Origin: an uncultured Burkholderiales bacterium
Lineage (GTDB): Bacteria; Pseudomonadota; Gammaproteobacteria; Burkholderiales; Burkholderiaceae_C
Assembly: GCA_903870145.1 (NCBI GenBank)
Contig: CAIQBO010000049.1
Coordinates: 1 to 64,000 of the forward strand
Direction: 5' to 3'
Length of the DNA stretch: 64,000 nucleotides
Shown here piece after piece: positions 1 through 10,205 of this stretch. The position numbers and the translations under genes were made by a program. A model generated the notes under the pieces. That model was given only the letters and a program-made list of their open reading frames with translations, was not told the DNA's origin and ran no database searches. How positions within the stretch are numbered: the stretch's first letter is position 1; each line of letters starts with the position of its first letter.

Positions 1-675
1 GCTGGGCTTGTCGTTGTCAATGGCGTATTGAATGGCTTTGCGCACCAAGCGCTCTGTGCCTTCGCTGGAAACTGGCTTGATGCCGATGCCCGACGTGTTG
101 GGGAAGCGGATCTTGGTGACGCCCATTTCATCGATCAAAAAATTGATCAGTTTTTTGGCTTTTTCGGAATGCGCTTCGTATTCGATGCCAGCATAGATGT
201 CTTCGGAGTTTTCGCGGAAGATCACCATGTTGGTTTTATGGGGCTCTTTCACGGGGGAAGGCACGCCTTTGAAATACTGCACAGGGCGCAAGCAGACATA
301 CAGGTCAAGCTCTTGGCGCAGTGCCACGTTCAATGAGCGAATGCCGCCGCCCACAGGCGTGGTCAACGGGCCTTTGATCGAGACCACATATTCGCGCAAA
401 ACTTCCAAAGTTTCTTCGGGCAACCACACATCGGGGCCATACAGCTTGGTAGATTTCTCGCCGGCGTAAACCTCCATCCAATGGATTTTGCGCTGGCCTT
501 TGTAGGCTTTGGCCACAGCGGCGTCAACCACTTTGAGCATCACGGGGGTGATGTCCAAGCCAGTGCCATCACCTTCAATGTAGGGAATGATGGCCTCGTT
601 GGGAACATTCAACGACATGTCGGCGTTGACTGTGATTTTTTGGCCTTGTGCGGGAACTTTAATGTGCTTGTACAT
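1..675 (-). CDS. icd: NADP-dependent isocitrate dehydrogenase, N-terminal part (runs off window)
   Basis: Not listed in the ORF track because the gene leaves the window, but the reverse strand reads open from ATG at 675 to base 1 (225 codons). It starts [14 protein letters not shown] and carries the family features [14 protein letters not shown] near residue 30, the phosphorylation-site/substrate region [17 protein letters not shown] and [13 protein letters not shown], and the isocitrate-binding type segment [17 protein letters not shown]. Isocitrate dehydrogenase oxidatively decarboxylates isocitrate to 2-oxoglutarate in the cytosolic TCA cycle. An ACGGAGA ribosome site sits about 9 nt before ATG. 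The gene is divergent from the DUF192 gene; the 149-nt gap (676-824) must hold both promoters, though I see no convincing -35/-10 pair. The C-terminal half lies outside the window. Confidence 0.95.
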   Translation of the reverse strand, partial: MYKHIKVPAQGQKITVNADMSLNVPNEAIIPYIEGDGTGLDITPVMLKVVDAAVAKAYKGQRKIHWMEVYAGEKSTKLYGPDVWLPEETLEVLREYVVSIKGPLTTPVGGGIRSLNVALRQELDLYVCLRPVQYFKGVPSPVKEPHKTNMVIFRENSEDIYAGIEYEAHSEKAKKLINFLIDEMGVTKIRFPNTSGIGIKPVSSEGTERLVRKAIQYAIDNDKPS

Positions 676-824
676 GGACTTGCGTCTCCGTTGAGATAAA
701 AAAGTCCTGTAAAGCGTGATGAGCACCTGCCCAGGACAAGAGTCTGCATGGATTTTAACGGCAAATAAAGGCACAATCCCACGTCAAACTGACAGCCCAC
801 CCTTTAATTCAAACAAGCCAAGAC

Positions 825-1349
825 ATGCCCAACCCATCCCATCTTGGTCAGCCCCCTGCCCGCAAGCGCACAGCTTGGGGGGTCTGCAAAGTGCTGGCCA
901 CAACCCTGCTCAGCCTGCTGGCCGCCCTGTGCAGTGCCCCCCTCATGGCGCAGGGCACGGCGCCAGGTCAACCCCAAATGAGCCTTCAGCGCATCAACCT
1001 GGGTGCGGGAATGCACCTGATACAAGCCCAAGTAGCGCAAGACTACGAGCAGCGGCAAACGGGATTGATGTGGCGCAAAGAAATGCCACAAAACGAGGGC
1101 ATGTTGTTTGTTTTTGAGCAAGCCGGCATGCAATGTTTTTGGATGCGCAACACCTTGCTGCCCTTAACGGCGGCCTTTGTCAGCGACAACGGCAGCATCG
1201 TCAACTTGGTTGACATGAAGCCGCAAAGTGACGACTCGCATTGCTCGAAAAAACCGGTGCGCTTTGTGCTCGAGATGAACCAAGGCTGGTTTGCCAAGCG
1301 CAATATTCAGGCTGGCGACAAACTCACTGGACCTGCATTTACAAAATAA
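825..1349 (+). CDS. DUF192 family exported protein
   Basis: 174 residues. A basic N-terminus followed by a hydrophobic stretch at about residues 22-43 ending near LMAQG looks like a signal peptide. Residues 60-172 match the DUF192 fold: an N-terminal beta strand, then RQTGLMWRKEMPQNEGMLFVF, then the FWMRNTLLPL segment, and a C-terminal AGDKL strand. The family is small and periplasmic or membrane-attached, of unproven function. The ATG at 825 is the first in frame; the ribosome site is poor. Divergent from icd, convergent with the DUF1840 gene 23 nt downstream. Confidence 0.85.
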   Translation: MPNPSHLGQPPARKRTAWGVCKVLATTLLSLLAALCSAPLMAQGTAPGQPQMSLQRINLGAGMHLIQAQVAQDYEQRQTGLMWRKEMPQNEGMLFVFEQAGMQCFWMRNTLLPLTAAFVSDNGSIVNLVDMKPQSDDSHCSKKPVRFVLEMNQGWFAKRNIQAGDKLTGPAFTK

Positions 1350-1372
1350 ATGCACGGGCTTTGGTTTGCGCG

Positions 1373-1669
1373 TTAAACACCCCACACCAGATCGACTTCA
1401 AGGTCTTTGCAACGTCGCAATAGTTTGAGCATGGGTTGAGCGCGTTGCTTGAGCACAACAGCATCCGTGCGAATGTCGGGCTGCGCTGCCAGCCAAGCTT
1501 CTTCATCGGCCACTGCCTGCTCCAATGCCTCGATGGCGCCTTGCAATTGCTCGACTAAAAAAATGCCCTTGACTTGACCTTCGCGACCCATGATTTGGAG
1601 CATGCGCCGACCATCGGGGTCCAGCATGATCAAGTCCCCGGTGGCTTTGGATTTGAATTTATAAAGCAT
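1373..1669 (-). CDS. DUF1840 family protein
   Basis: 98 residues starting MLYKFKSKATGDLIMLDPDG, the hallmark opening of DUF1840, a short cytosolic family common in beta-proteobacteria. The rest is a helical segment (EQLQGAIEALEQAVADEE) and a charged C-terminus ending in a leucine-rich helix. No catalytic residues are evident and the function is unknown. No clear Shine-Dalgarno precedes the ATG. It lies 20 nt downstream of the secreted-protein gene on the same strand and may be cotranscribed with it. Confidence 0.85.
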   Translation of the reverse strand: MLYKFKSKATGDLIMLDPDGRRMLQIMGREGQVKGIFLVEQLQGAIEALEQAVADEEAWLAAQPDIRTDAVVLKQRAQPMLKLLRRCKDLEVDLVWGV

Positions 1670-1689
1670 GCCGTTTGCGTTATGCGCAA

Positions 1690-2643
1690 CTAACGAACAC
1701 AGTAAAAACTGAAATCTTGACCTGGAAATTCATTGGCATGGCGAACGGGCGAAGGATTTTTCAAATCAGGCGCCAAGACCATGCCGCCAGCCATGGCCCA
1801 CAGCTTGCTCTTGGTGCACACGCCGCCGTTCCACTGGCCAAGTCCTGAGAGGTATTCGTATTCATCTGCCGTAGGCAAGCGCGAATGACTGGCTTTGCAA
1901 GCCGCCTGCGCCGTTTCAGGCGTGGGTGCTTTGCCAATGGGCGCACCTGGAGCGCCTAACAATTCCAAATCACGCGTTCCGTATTTGATTTTGGATGGAA
2001 ATTGTGTTTGTTGAAAAGCTTCAAACACCTGAATGCCCATGTTTTGCATGACTTGCTCGGGGAACCCTAAGGCCTGAAAGTTCAAGCTTTGACCACACGT
2101 CATTTCAATGTGCAGTGTGATCACCAGATCACCGCGGCAACTCGGCGCATAGGAATAAGTGCCCCAAGCCACACCGGAGAGTTGGCTTAAAACTTTCGGA
2201 TCCCAGACCGCTTGCCGATTTGCCGGGTCGCGCAAAAGGCGCAGCAACTCGTTCATGGGGGTGGGGTTGAAGAACGTCAATCGCCGATTTTGGGGGTTGC
2301 GATCTCGGTAAACAAAATCCAGAGAAGCCTTCAAAGACGCTGCCAGCAAAACATCCATGCCCGGGCTGGTGGCTGCGATGCTGCGCTGCTTGTTGACTTG
2401 CGCGTCCATGGCATTGAGGATATTGACCACATTTTTGGACTCCGCGCCTTCCCTGAGCAAACTCAGAACGATGCGCGTCAATTCGGTCATTTGTTCGCTC
2501 TTGGATCGGCCATAAGCATCGTGGTACTGGCACAAGTCGCTGCCGCGAATGAACGGAATTTGCGGCCAAAGGTTGACGCTTGGCAAAGCTTGCGCCATGG
2601 CTTGGCCTGCAAAAATCAGGAGTAAAACAATCAAGCGTTTCAT
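1690..2643 (-). CDS. hypothetical secreted protein
   Basis: I place the start at the ATG at 2643 (MKRLIVLLLIFAGQAMAQA), which gives a clean signal peptide, rather than the upstream start used in the ORF track at 2694. The mature protein is about 300 residues. Two cysteines near CRGDLVITLHIEMTCG may pair. The C-terminal third (LPTADEYEYLSGLGQWNGG...LWAMAGG) looks like the DUF1566/Lcl-type fold that often ends extracytoplasmic proteins, but that match is by eye only. I do not recognise the N-terminal two thirds. It sits between the DUF1840 gene and a glutamate-synthase-like gene on the same strand. Confidence 0.6.
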   Translation of the reverse strand: MKRLIVLLLIFAGQAMAQALPSVNLWPQIPFIRGSDLCQYHDAYGRSKSEQMTELTRIVLSLLREGAESKNVVNILNAMDAQVNKQRSIAATSPGMDVLLAASLKASLDFVYRDRNPQNRRLTFFNPTPMNELLRLLRDPANRQAVWDPKVLSQLSGVAWGTYSYAPSCRGDLVITLHIEMTCGQSLNFQALGFPEQVMQNMGIQVFEAFQQTQFPSKIKYGTRDLELLGAPGAPIGKAPTPETAQAACKASHSRLPTADEYEYLSGLGQWNGGVCTKSKLWAMAGGMVLAPDLKNPSPVRHANEFPGQDFSFYCVR

Positions 2644-2748
2644 AGTGAACTTCTTAGCATTCCATAGGCTGACCATGGTACACCTACTGGGCACAGGGCC
2701 ATTGCAGGATAGGCATGGCCGACTTGGAAAGTCAGCCCTGCCAGGGGC

Positions 2749-4377
2749 TCAAGCCAGGGTCTGAATCTGAAAACTCTCAGCGCGCGAGGCTTGCCAAAAC
2801 TGGCCATACATGCCATCGAGTTGGGCATCTGCTTGCAGCAAAGCGCCCTCCTTCAGGGTGGGCAAAAGCTGCGCCAAGCTTTGTGTTTCATGCTCACTCA
2901 AGCGGCGCACAATGTGCTGCAAACTGAACTCTTGAGGCGACTTCAGGCCTGTGGCCTGCAGCATTTCCTGCACCGACTCCAATGTCTGATGGTGAAAGTT
3001 TTTCACGCGTGTGGCCTTGGAAGGCACCACCAAGGCAACTTGGCGTTTGGGGTCTTGCGTGGTCACACCTGTGGGGCAATTGCCGGTGTGGCAGGTCTGA
3101 GCTTGGATGCAGCCCAGCGCAAACATGAAGCCGCGTGCGCTGTTGCACCAGTCTGCACCCAAGGCCAAAGTGCGCATGACATCAAAGCCGCTGATGATTT
3201 TGCCGCTGGCCCCTAAGCGAATGTGCTGTCTCAGGTTCACTCCCCGCAAAGTGTTGTGGACCAAACGCAAACCCTCGACCATGGGCATGCCGATGTGATC
3301 GGTGAATTCAACAGGCGCGGCGCCAGTGCCGCCTTCTGCGCCGTCGACCACAATGAAGTCAGGCAAGATGCCGCTTTCCAGCATGGCTTTACAAATGCCA
3401 AACCACTCCCAAGGGTGGCCGATGCACAGCTTGATGCCAATGGGTTTGCCGCCACTCAAGTCACGCAATTTCTGGACAAAAGCCATCAACTCCAGCGGTG
3501 TGGAAAAGCTGCTGTGCGCCGCTGGTGAAACGCAGTCAACGCCCTCAGGCACACCCCGCGCTTCGGCAATTTCTTGCGTCACCTTGGGGCCAGGCAAAAC
3601 GCCGCCGTGCCCCGGTTTTGCGCCTTGACTGAGTTTGATTTCAATCATCTTGACTTGCGGGTCCAGAGCATTTTTTGTGAAGCGATCAGGGCAAAAAAGT
3701 CCGGCTTGATCGCGGCATCCAAAGTAACCTGAGCCAATTTCCCAGATCAAATCACCCCCGTGCTGACGGTGGTGGCGTGAGATAGAGCCTTCACCCGTGT
3801 CATGCGCAAAGCCGCCTTGCTTAGCACCCAAATTCAAAGCCATGATGGCGTTCGCACTGAGCGCGCCAAAGCTCATGGCCGAGACATTGAACAAACTGAT
3901 GGCATAACTTTGTTTGCAATGGGCGCCGCCTACTTGAACACGAAAGTCATGCGAGGCGATGACCGAGGGGCTGATCGAATGCGTGATCCATTCGTAGCCG
4001 ATGGCCCGCACATCTTGCTGGGTTCCAAAAGGACGCTTGTCAGATTCACCCTTGGCGCGGGCGTAAACCAAGGAGCGCTGCGCACGCGAGAATGGCACCG
4101 CCTCGGACTCGCCTTCAATGAAATACTGCCGCAATTCAGGTCGAATGAATTCCAGCAAAAAACGAATGTGGCCAATGACCGGGTAGTTGCGCAAGATCGC
4201 ATGCTTGGACTGCTGCAAGTCATGAACGCCCACCACCACCAGGCCGGTGAGCATGAGAACCCAAAGCAAACTGGCTTGGCCTACCAGCAACTGCAAAGTC
4301 GACAATACCCACAGTGCCACGATGGCAAAAAAAGCCACGAATCGCACCGGGACCCGGGCGTCAATCCAATTGAGCAT
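2749..4377 (-). CDS. membrane-anchored FMN-binding glutamate synthase family protein
   Basis: 542 residues. Two hydrophobic segments at roughly residues 12-32 and 35-52 form an N-terminal membrane anchor; the remainder is the FMN/iron-sulfur domain of the glutamate synthase large subunit. Visible marks are FNVSAMSFGALSANAI, GEGSISRHH, the substrate/flavin stretch IEIKLSQGAKPGHGGVLPG, DGAEGGTGAAPVEF, and the cluster-binding run GCIQAQTCHTGNCPTGV. The glutaminase domain of GltB is absent, so glutamine-dependent ammonia transfer is not expected; the real substrate of these stand-alone proteins is unknown. It is followed 106 nt downstream by the secreted-protein gene. Confidence 0.88.
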   Translation of the reverse strand: MLNWIDARVPVRFVAFFAIVALWVLSTLQLLVGQASLLWVLMLTGLVVVGVHDLQQSKHAILRNYPVIGHIRFLLEFIRPELRQYFIEGESEAVPFSRAQRSLVYARAKGESDKRPFGTQQDVRAIGYEWITHSISPSVIASHDFRVQVGGAHCKQSYAISLFNVSAMSFGALSANAIMALNLGAKQGGFAHDTGEGSISRHHRQHGGDLIWEIGSGYFGCRDQAGLFCPDRFTKNALDPQVKMIEIKLSQGAKPGHGGVLPGPKVTQEIAEARGVPEGVDCVSPAAHSSFSTPLELMAFVQKLRDLSGGKPIGIKLCIGHPWEWFGICKAMLESGILPDFIVVDGAEGGTGAAPVEFTDHIGMPMVEGLRLVHNTLRGVNLRQHIRLGASGKIISGFDVMRTLALGADWCNSARGFMFALGCIQAQTCHTGNCPTGVTTQDPKRQVALVVPSKATRVKNFHHQTLESVQEMLQATGLKSPQEFSLQHIVRRLSEHETQSLAQLLPTLKEGALLQADAQLDGMYGQFWQASRAESFQIQTLA

Positions 4378-4399
4378 GTTCTTGTCTTTCTAAAATGTT

Positions 4400-5400
4400 T
4401 CAGTCGTTGAGATGGCAGGCAGCTTGGTGTTGATCTGCCACATTTTTCAACAGCGGCTCTTCAACTTTGCAGCGCTCCATGGCCCTTGGGCAGCGCGGGT
4501 GAAAGTGGCAGCCTGTGGGGCGATTGACTGGGCTTGGCACATCACCCGTTAAAACGATGCGCTGCTTTTTGGCTTTGGGGTCTGGAATGGGCACTGCAGA
4601 CAACAAGGCCTCGGTATAGGGGTGGCGCGGCTGCGTGTACAAATTGCGAGAAGGGGCAATTTCAACCACGCGCCCCAAGTACATCACCGCCACGCGAGTG
4701 CTGATGTGCTCTACCACCGACAGATCGTGCGCTATGAACAAATACGTCAAGCCCATCTTGGCCTGCAAGTCTTCAAGCAAGTTGATCACTTGGGCTTGGA
4801 TCGAGACGTCCAAAGCAGAAACAGGCTCGTCGCACACAATCAATTTGGGTGAGACCGCCAAGGCCCTGGCAATGCCGATTCTTTGGCGCTGCCCGCCCGA
4901 GAATTCATGTGGGAAGCGGCGCATGTGGTCCGCGTTCAAGCCCACTGTTTCAAGCAACTGCACAATGCGCGCTTGGTAATCGTTGGGATTGTTGGTGAGT
5001 TTGTGAATGGTCAAGGCCTCGCCAATGATGGCTTGCACTGTCATGCGCGGATTCAAAGAAGCAAAAGGGTCTTGGAAAATAATTTGCATGTCGCGGCGCA
5101 CTTCGCGCAAGGCATGCTTGTCCATTTGCGTGACCGATTGCCCCTCAAACATCACGTCGCCCGAACTGGGCTCGATCAAGCGCAATATGCAGCGACCCGT
5201 GGTGGATTTGCCGCAGCCCGACTCCCCCACCATGCCCAGCGTTTCACCGGCTGCAATGCTGAAACTGACACCGTCGACCGCGTGCAATCTGTCCACCTCG
5301 GTGCTGAAAATACCGCCTTGGATGGAGAAGTATTTGGTCAAATTTTTGACCTCGAGCAAAGGCGCAGAGGTCTGGGGCAAAGGTGTAGAAGTCACTGTGC

Positions 5401-5404
<4 letters not shown>
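4400..5404 (-). CDS. peptide-type ABC transporter ATP-binding protein (DppF/OppF-like)
   Basis: 334 residues from ATG at 5404, whose ATGA overlaps the stop of the preceding ATPase gene; the ORF track begins at a TTG 15 nt earlier, which is possible but less likely. Walker A is GESGCGKST, the signature is [16 protein letters not shown], and Walker B is [12 protein letters not shown]. The C-terminus carries the oligopeptide-type extension with [16 protein letters not shown]. It is one of two ATPases energising the importer encoded here. It is the last gene of the dpp-like operon, ending 22 nt before the glutamate-synthase-like gene. Confidence 0.92.
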
Positions 5405-6381
<977 letters not shown>

Positions 6382-6393
6382 TTCTTGGCCTCT

Positions 6394-7332
6394 TTACAGC
6401 ACACGGCGTGGGTCATAGGCGTCGCGCAAACCGTCGCCGATGTAATTGATGGTCAGCACCGTGATGAAAATCAAGGAGCCAGGGAACAAAGCCCAGTGCA
6501 CGGCCACATCCATGTGGTCTTTGGCGTCAAACAAAATGCGGCCCCAAGTGGGGATATCGGGCGGGAACCCCAGGCCTAAAAAAGACAGTGTGGACTCGGC
6601 AATGATGGCCGCAGCCACATCGATGGTTGCCGCCACAATCACAGGCCCCATGGCATTGGGCAAAATATGCACAGTGACTTGCCGCCAGGTGCTTGCGCCC
6701 AATGCGCGTGCGGCTTCGACAAACTCTTTCTCGCGCAATGATAGAAATTGGGCGCGCACCAAGCGGGCCACAGGCATCCAGCGCAAGCCCCCGATCACGG
6801 CCACCACCAAGATAAAAACGCCCATTTCGGGGCCGACCCATTTCTTCAATTTGTCGTTGAACAAGTAAAAAATCAGCAGCAGCAAGGGCAGTTGGGGCAA
6901 TGACAAAAACAAGTCTGTCAACCACATTAAAAATACGTCTACCGGCCCTTTGGACATGCCAGCCACAGCACCCACAAAGACCCCCACGCTGATGGCAATC
7001 AGCATGGCACAAAGGCCCACTGCCAAGGAAATTCGGCCCCCATAGAGCACGCGTGCCAGCAAATCTTGCCCCAGGTCATCAGTGCCCAAAGGATGCTGCA
7101 GTGAAGGGCCTTGCATGCGGGCCATGAAATCAATTTCGTTGATGGGCACGCGCCAAAGCCACGGCCCCAGCAGCACTGCCAGCACGATGAAACTCAAGAC
7201 AAACGTGCACAAGACAGCCAGTTTGTGGCGCTTGAACCGACGCCAAGCCTCGCGGCGTGGCGAATGGGCTGACGGCGTGGCTGCAACAGCCCCAGAGTCA
7301 GGTGAAGGCGATGCGAGGGTCGAGCCAGCCAT
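6394..7332 (-). CDS. peptide-type ABC transporter permease (DppC/OppC-like)
   Basis: 312 residues. A short hydrophilic N-terminus with REAWRRFKRHKLAVL precedes the first membrane helix, as in DppC. LGTDDLGQDLLARVLYGGRISL and the EAA loop EFVEAARALGASTWRQVTVHILPNAMGPVI are family marks. About six membrane helices. Its start overlaps the end of the DppB-like gene by 35 nt, so the two are probably translationally coupled. Confidence 0.92.
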   Translation of the reverse strand: MAGSTLASPSPDSGAVAATPSAHSPRREAWRRFKRHKLAVLCTFVLSFIVLAVLLGPWLWRVPINEIDFMARMQGPSLQHPLGTDDLGQDLLARVLYGGRISLAVGLCAMLIAISVGVFVGAVAGMSKGPVDVFLMWLTDLFLSLPQLPLLLLIFYLFNDKLKKWVGPEMGVFILVVAVIGGLRWMPVARLVRAQFLSLREKEFVEAARALGASTWRQVTVHILPNAMGPVIVAATIDVAAAIIAESTLSFLGLGFPPDIPTWGRILFDAKDHMDVAVHWALFPGSLIFITVLTINYIGDGLRDAYDPRRVL

Positions 7333-8257
7333 ACAAAATATCTGCCAAAAGATTACACGCGATCACCAACGCGGAGAAAACAAAAGTCACAGCCATGACC
7401 ACCGGTGTGTCATTGGCCAGCATGGAACTGATGATCAACGAGCCAATGCCAGGCACGCGAAATATTTGCTCAGTGACAATGGCACCACCAAAAATGACCG
7501 GCATTTGCAAGGCTACCAAGGTCACGACAGGAATGAGTGCATTGCGCAAAACATGCTTGGCAATGACCACTTTTTCGGCCAAGCCCTTGGAGCGCGCTGT
7601 GATGACATAGTCCAAGCGAATGACGTCCAATACAGCCGAGCGCACATAGCGCGTCCAGGCCCCCGCCTGAAACAAACCCAGCACCATGACAGGCATGATC
7701 ATTTGCTTGAAGTGCTCCCAGAAAAAGCGCCAACCGGTGTCAGGTATGTCTGCTCTGTAGACAAAGGGCAGCCATTCCAGGTAAATGCTGAAAAACAAAA
7801 TCAGCAAAATGCCGGTGAAAAAAGTAGGCAAAGAAAAACCGATAAAGGCCAGCGTGCTGGCAATTTGGTCAAACAAAGAGTAGGGCTTTGTGGCTGCATA
7901 CACCCCCACCGGAATGGCAATGCACAAAGCCAGTAACTGCGAAGAACCGATGACCAAAAGGGTCACCGGAATGCGCTGCATGATGAGGGTTTCAACGTTG
8001 ATGCGGCTGATAAATGAGTACCCCCAATCACCCTGAACCATGGCCGTGACCCAGTTCCAGTAACGAACCATGATCGGGTCATCGAGGCCAAATTTCAGGC
8101 GCAATGCCAGAGCCACTTCGGGCGGTACATTCGGGTTGGAAACCAACTCTGCAAACGGATCGCCCGGGGCCAAGGCCAGCACTGAAAAAAGCACCAAACT
8201 GATGCCCAAAAGACTGGGCACGGCGATCAGCAATCGCCGCAAAATGTAACGGAACAT
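7298..8257 (-). CDS. peptide-type ABC transporter permease (DppB/OppB-like)
   Basis: 319 residues beginning MFRYILRRLLIAVPSLLGIS, the standard DppB opening, followed by LAPGDPFAEL and GLDDPIMVRYWNWV. The EAA loop is DYVITARSKGLAEKVVIAKHVLRNALIPVV. It forms the membrane channel with the DppC-like protein. It starts 10 nt after the binding-protein gene and overlaps the next permease. Confidence 0.92.
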   Translation of the reverse strand: MFRYILRRLLIAVPSLLGISLVLFSVLALAPGDPFAELVSNPNVPPEVALALRLKFGLDDPIMVRYWNWVTAMVQGDWGYSFISRINVETLIMQRIPVTLLVIGSSQLLALCIAIPVGVYAATKPYSLFDQIASTLAFIGFSLPTFFTGILLILFFSIYLEWLPFVYRADIPDTGWRFFWEHFKQMIMPVMVLGLFQAGAWTRYVRSAVLDVIRLDYVITARSKGLAEKVVIAKHVLRNALIPVVTLVALQMPVIFGGAIVTEQIFRVPGIGSLIISSMLANDTPVVMAVTFVFSALVIACNLLADILYGWLDPRIAFT

Positions 8258-8267
8258 AGTGGCTAGG

Positions 8268-10061
8268 TCAGGCGCTTCGGTACCAGTCTTTCAACAGCCA
8301 CAAGTCGTTGTCCCACCCAGATAAGGGTGCAACCAAGTTGTTGACAATGCCAGATGCACGCGGGCGGTAGACCACTGGAATAATGGCAATGTCGTTCACC
8401 GGCATGTCGTTCAATTTAACGAACATGGCTGCGCGTTTGACAGCGTCCATTTCAGACTGTGCAGCCAGGTATGTTTTGTCATATTCTGGATTGCTGTAGC
8501 GCGTTGAGTTTCTGCCCAACCACTTGTTGGCTTTGCTCGAGAACTCTGAGCTGATGTACTGGTCCATGAATTTCTCAGGATCAGGTTGCGTCATGGTGGT
8601 GGTGAACATTTGAATGTCACAAAAGAACTTGGTGTAAGTGTCTGGGTTGGCGGGGTCAGACGAGAAGAAAACCGATGCCGGCACCGCTTTGAGCTCCAAG
8701 TCAATGCCGGCCTTTTGCGCCGCTTGCTTGATGATTTGCTGAGTCTTTTGACGTGGGCCGTTGATCGAAGTTTGGAACACAAACTTGAGCTTTTTGCCGC
8801 CCTTCTCACGTATGCCATCAGCACCCTTTTTCCAGCCAGCCGCTTCGAGCACTTGAATGGCTTTGTCAACGTTGAATTCAAACTTGGTATTTTTAGAAGC
8901 AAACCTTTGTGGGTTGTTCAGAAAATTGGCCGTGGCAATGCCTGTGCGCCCATAAATGAATTTCTGCACACCCGCGCGGTCCACCACCAAGCTGATGGCT
9001 TGTCGCACGGCAAACTCTGACAGGATGGGGTGCTTGGACTTGGGGTGAGCACGTTCGCCCTCGGTTTCTGTCCAAGGGTCGGCCATGTTCAATTGAATGA
9101 ATTCAATGTTCCCGCCAGGGGTGATGGTGGTGTGGCCTTTGCCGCCTTGCTCTAGCCGCAAAAGCAGCTCATCTTCAACTTGCAAATTCCAGGCGTAGTC
9201 GTATTCGCCGGTTTGCAAAACCGCCCGCGCTGCTGAAACTGCGTCGCCACCGCCCTTCATTTCAATGCTGTCAAAGTGCGGACGATTGGGCTCGTGGTAA
9301 TCGGTGTTGATGACACCGCGCAGCATGTCTCCGGGTTTGAAGTCGGCAAACTTGTAAGGGCCTGTTCCCACCGGTTTGAGATTGGTCGGTGCGTCACGCG
9401 AAGCGGCCCCTTTGTAGGCCTCGAACAAATGTTTGGGAATGATCATGCCGCCGGCGCTGACCAAAGGGTCGGCCCAAAACGGTGACGCCTTTTGGTATTC
9501 CACCTTCACTGTGTAACTGTCGACCTTGCTGACCTTCACATCCTTGTAAGAACCAGTTGTGTACGTGGAACTGGCAGGATCGGCCGAGTAGGCCGCCGTG
9601 AACACCACATCGTCCGCCGTGAAGGGTTTGCCGTCGTGCCACAAGACATTTTTCTTGAGTTTCCAAATAATGGTTTTGCCGTCTTTGGAAACGCCTCCAT
9701 TGGTCAAACTGGGCACCTCGGCAGCCAAGATGGGAACCATGTTGCCATCGTGATCCCAAGCGGCTAAAGGCTCGTAAAAAATACGGGAGCCTTCTTGGTC
9801 TTTGGTGCCGCTGGCAAAGTGCGGGTTGAGCAAGGTCGGGCCTTGCCACCAGAGCAATTTGAGGGGGCCGCCACCGCCGCGTTTCGTGGGTTTGTAAGTG
9901 GAAGCCGCTTGGGCTTGCGCCACACCCGCTGTTAAAAGCATTTGCGCTGCAATGGGCATGCTCAATCCCACGCCGATCATGCGGCGAATAAATTGTTTTC
10001 GGCTGAGCGCATTCGAGCGAACTTGCTCAATCAGATCGTGTATTCCGGACTCGTTCATCAT
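8268..10061 (-). CDS. peptide-type ABC transporter substrate-binding protein (SBP family 5)
   Basis: 597 residues. The N-terminus SRKQFIRRMIGVGLSMPIAAQ... is Tat-like but has Arg-Lys instead of the twin Arg, followed by a hydrophobic run and AQAQA. SBP_bac_5 features are NPHFASGTKDQEGSRIFYEPLAAWD, WKLKKNVLWHDGKPFTADDVVFT and the lobe-2 YSNPEYDKTYLAAQSEMD. It captures the substrate in the periplasm for the permeases encoded downstream. An AGGAG lies 3 nt from the ATG at 10061 and 6 nt from a second ATG at 10058, so translation may start at either. First gene of the operon, divergent from the aspartoacylase-family gene. Confidence 0.92.
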   Translation of the reverse strand: MMNESGIHDLIEQVRSNALSRKQFIRRMIGVGLSMPIAAQMLLTAGVAQAQAASTYKPTKRGGGGPLKLLWWQGPTLLNPHFASGTKDQEGSRIFYEPLAAWDHDGNMVPILAAEVPSLTNGGVSKDGKTIIWKLKKNVLWHDGKPFTADDVVFTAAYSADPASSTYTTGSYKDVKVSKVDSYTVKVEYQKASPFWADPLVSAGGMIIPKHLFEAYKGAASRDAPTNLKPVGTGPYKFADFKPGDMLRGVINTDYHEPNRPHFDSIEMKGGGDAVSAARAVLQTGEYDYAWNLQVEDELLLRLEQGGKGHTTITPGGNIEFIQLNMADPWTETEGERAHPKSKHPILSEFAVRQAISLVVDRAGVQKFIYGRTGIATANFLNNPQRFASKNTKFEFNVDKAIQVLEAAGWKKGADGIREKGGKKLKFVFQTSINGPRQKTQQIIKQAAQKAGIDLELKAVPASVFFSSDPANPDTYTKFFCDIQMFTTTMTQPDPEKFMDQYISSEFSSKANKWLGRNSTRYSNPEYDKTYLAAQSEMDAVKRAAMFVKLNDMPVNDIAIIPVVYRPRASGIVNNLVAPLSGWDNDLWLLKDWYRSA

Positions 10062-10113
10062 GTTCTCCTGATGTGGTGTGGGTTAAAAACCGAATTTTTC
10101 AACTCAAATTGCA

Positions 10114-10146
10114 CCCTAACTCTAATTCAAAAATTGAGTATTAGGG
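10114..10146. promoter_or_regulatory. imperfect inverted repeat in divergent promoter region
   Basis: The 144-nt gap between the binding-protein gene and the hydrolase gene contains CCCTAA...TTAGGG arms 21 nt apart, with partial inner pairing (CTC/GAG and AATT/AATT). Its central position between two divergent genes makes an operator for a shared regulator plausible. No regulator gene lies next to it. Confidence 0.35.
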
Positions 10147-10205
10147 TTATGCTTTAGACAGTTTCGCAATAAACTCATTTTTTCCACCTTCAAAAGGAGT
10201 GCCAT

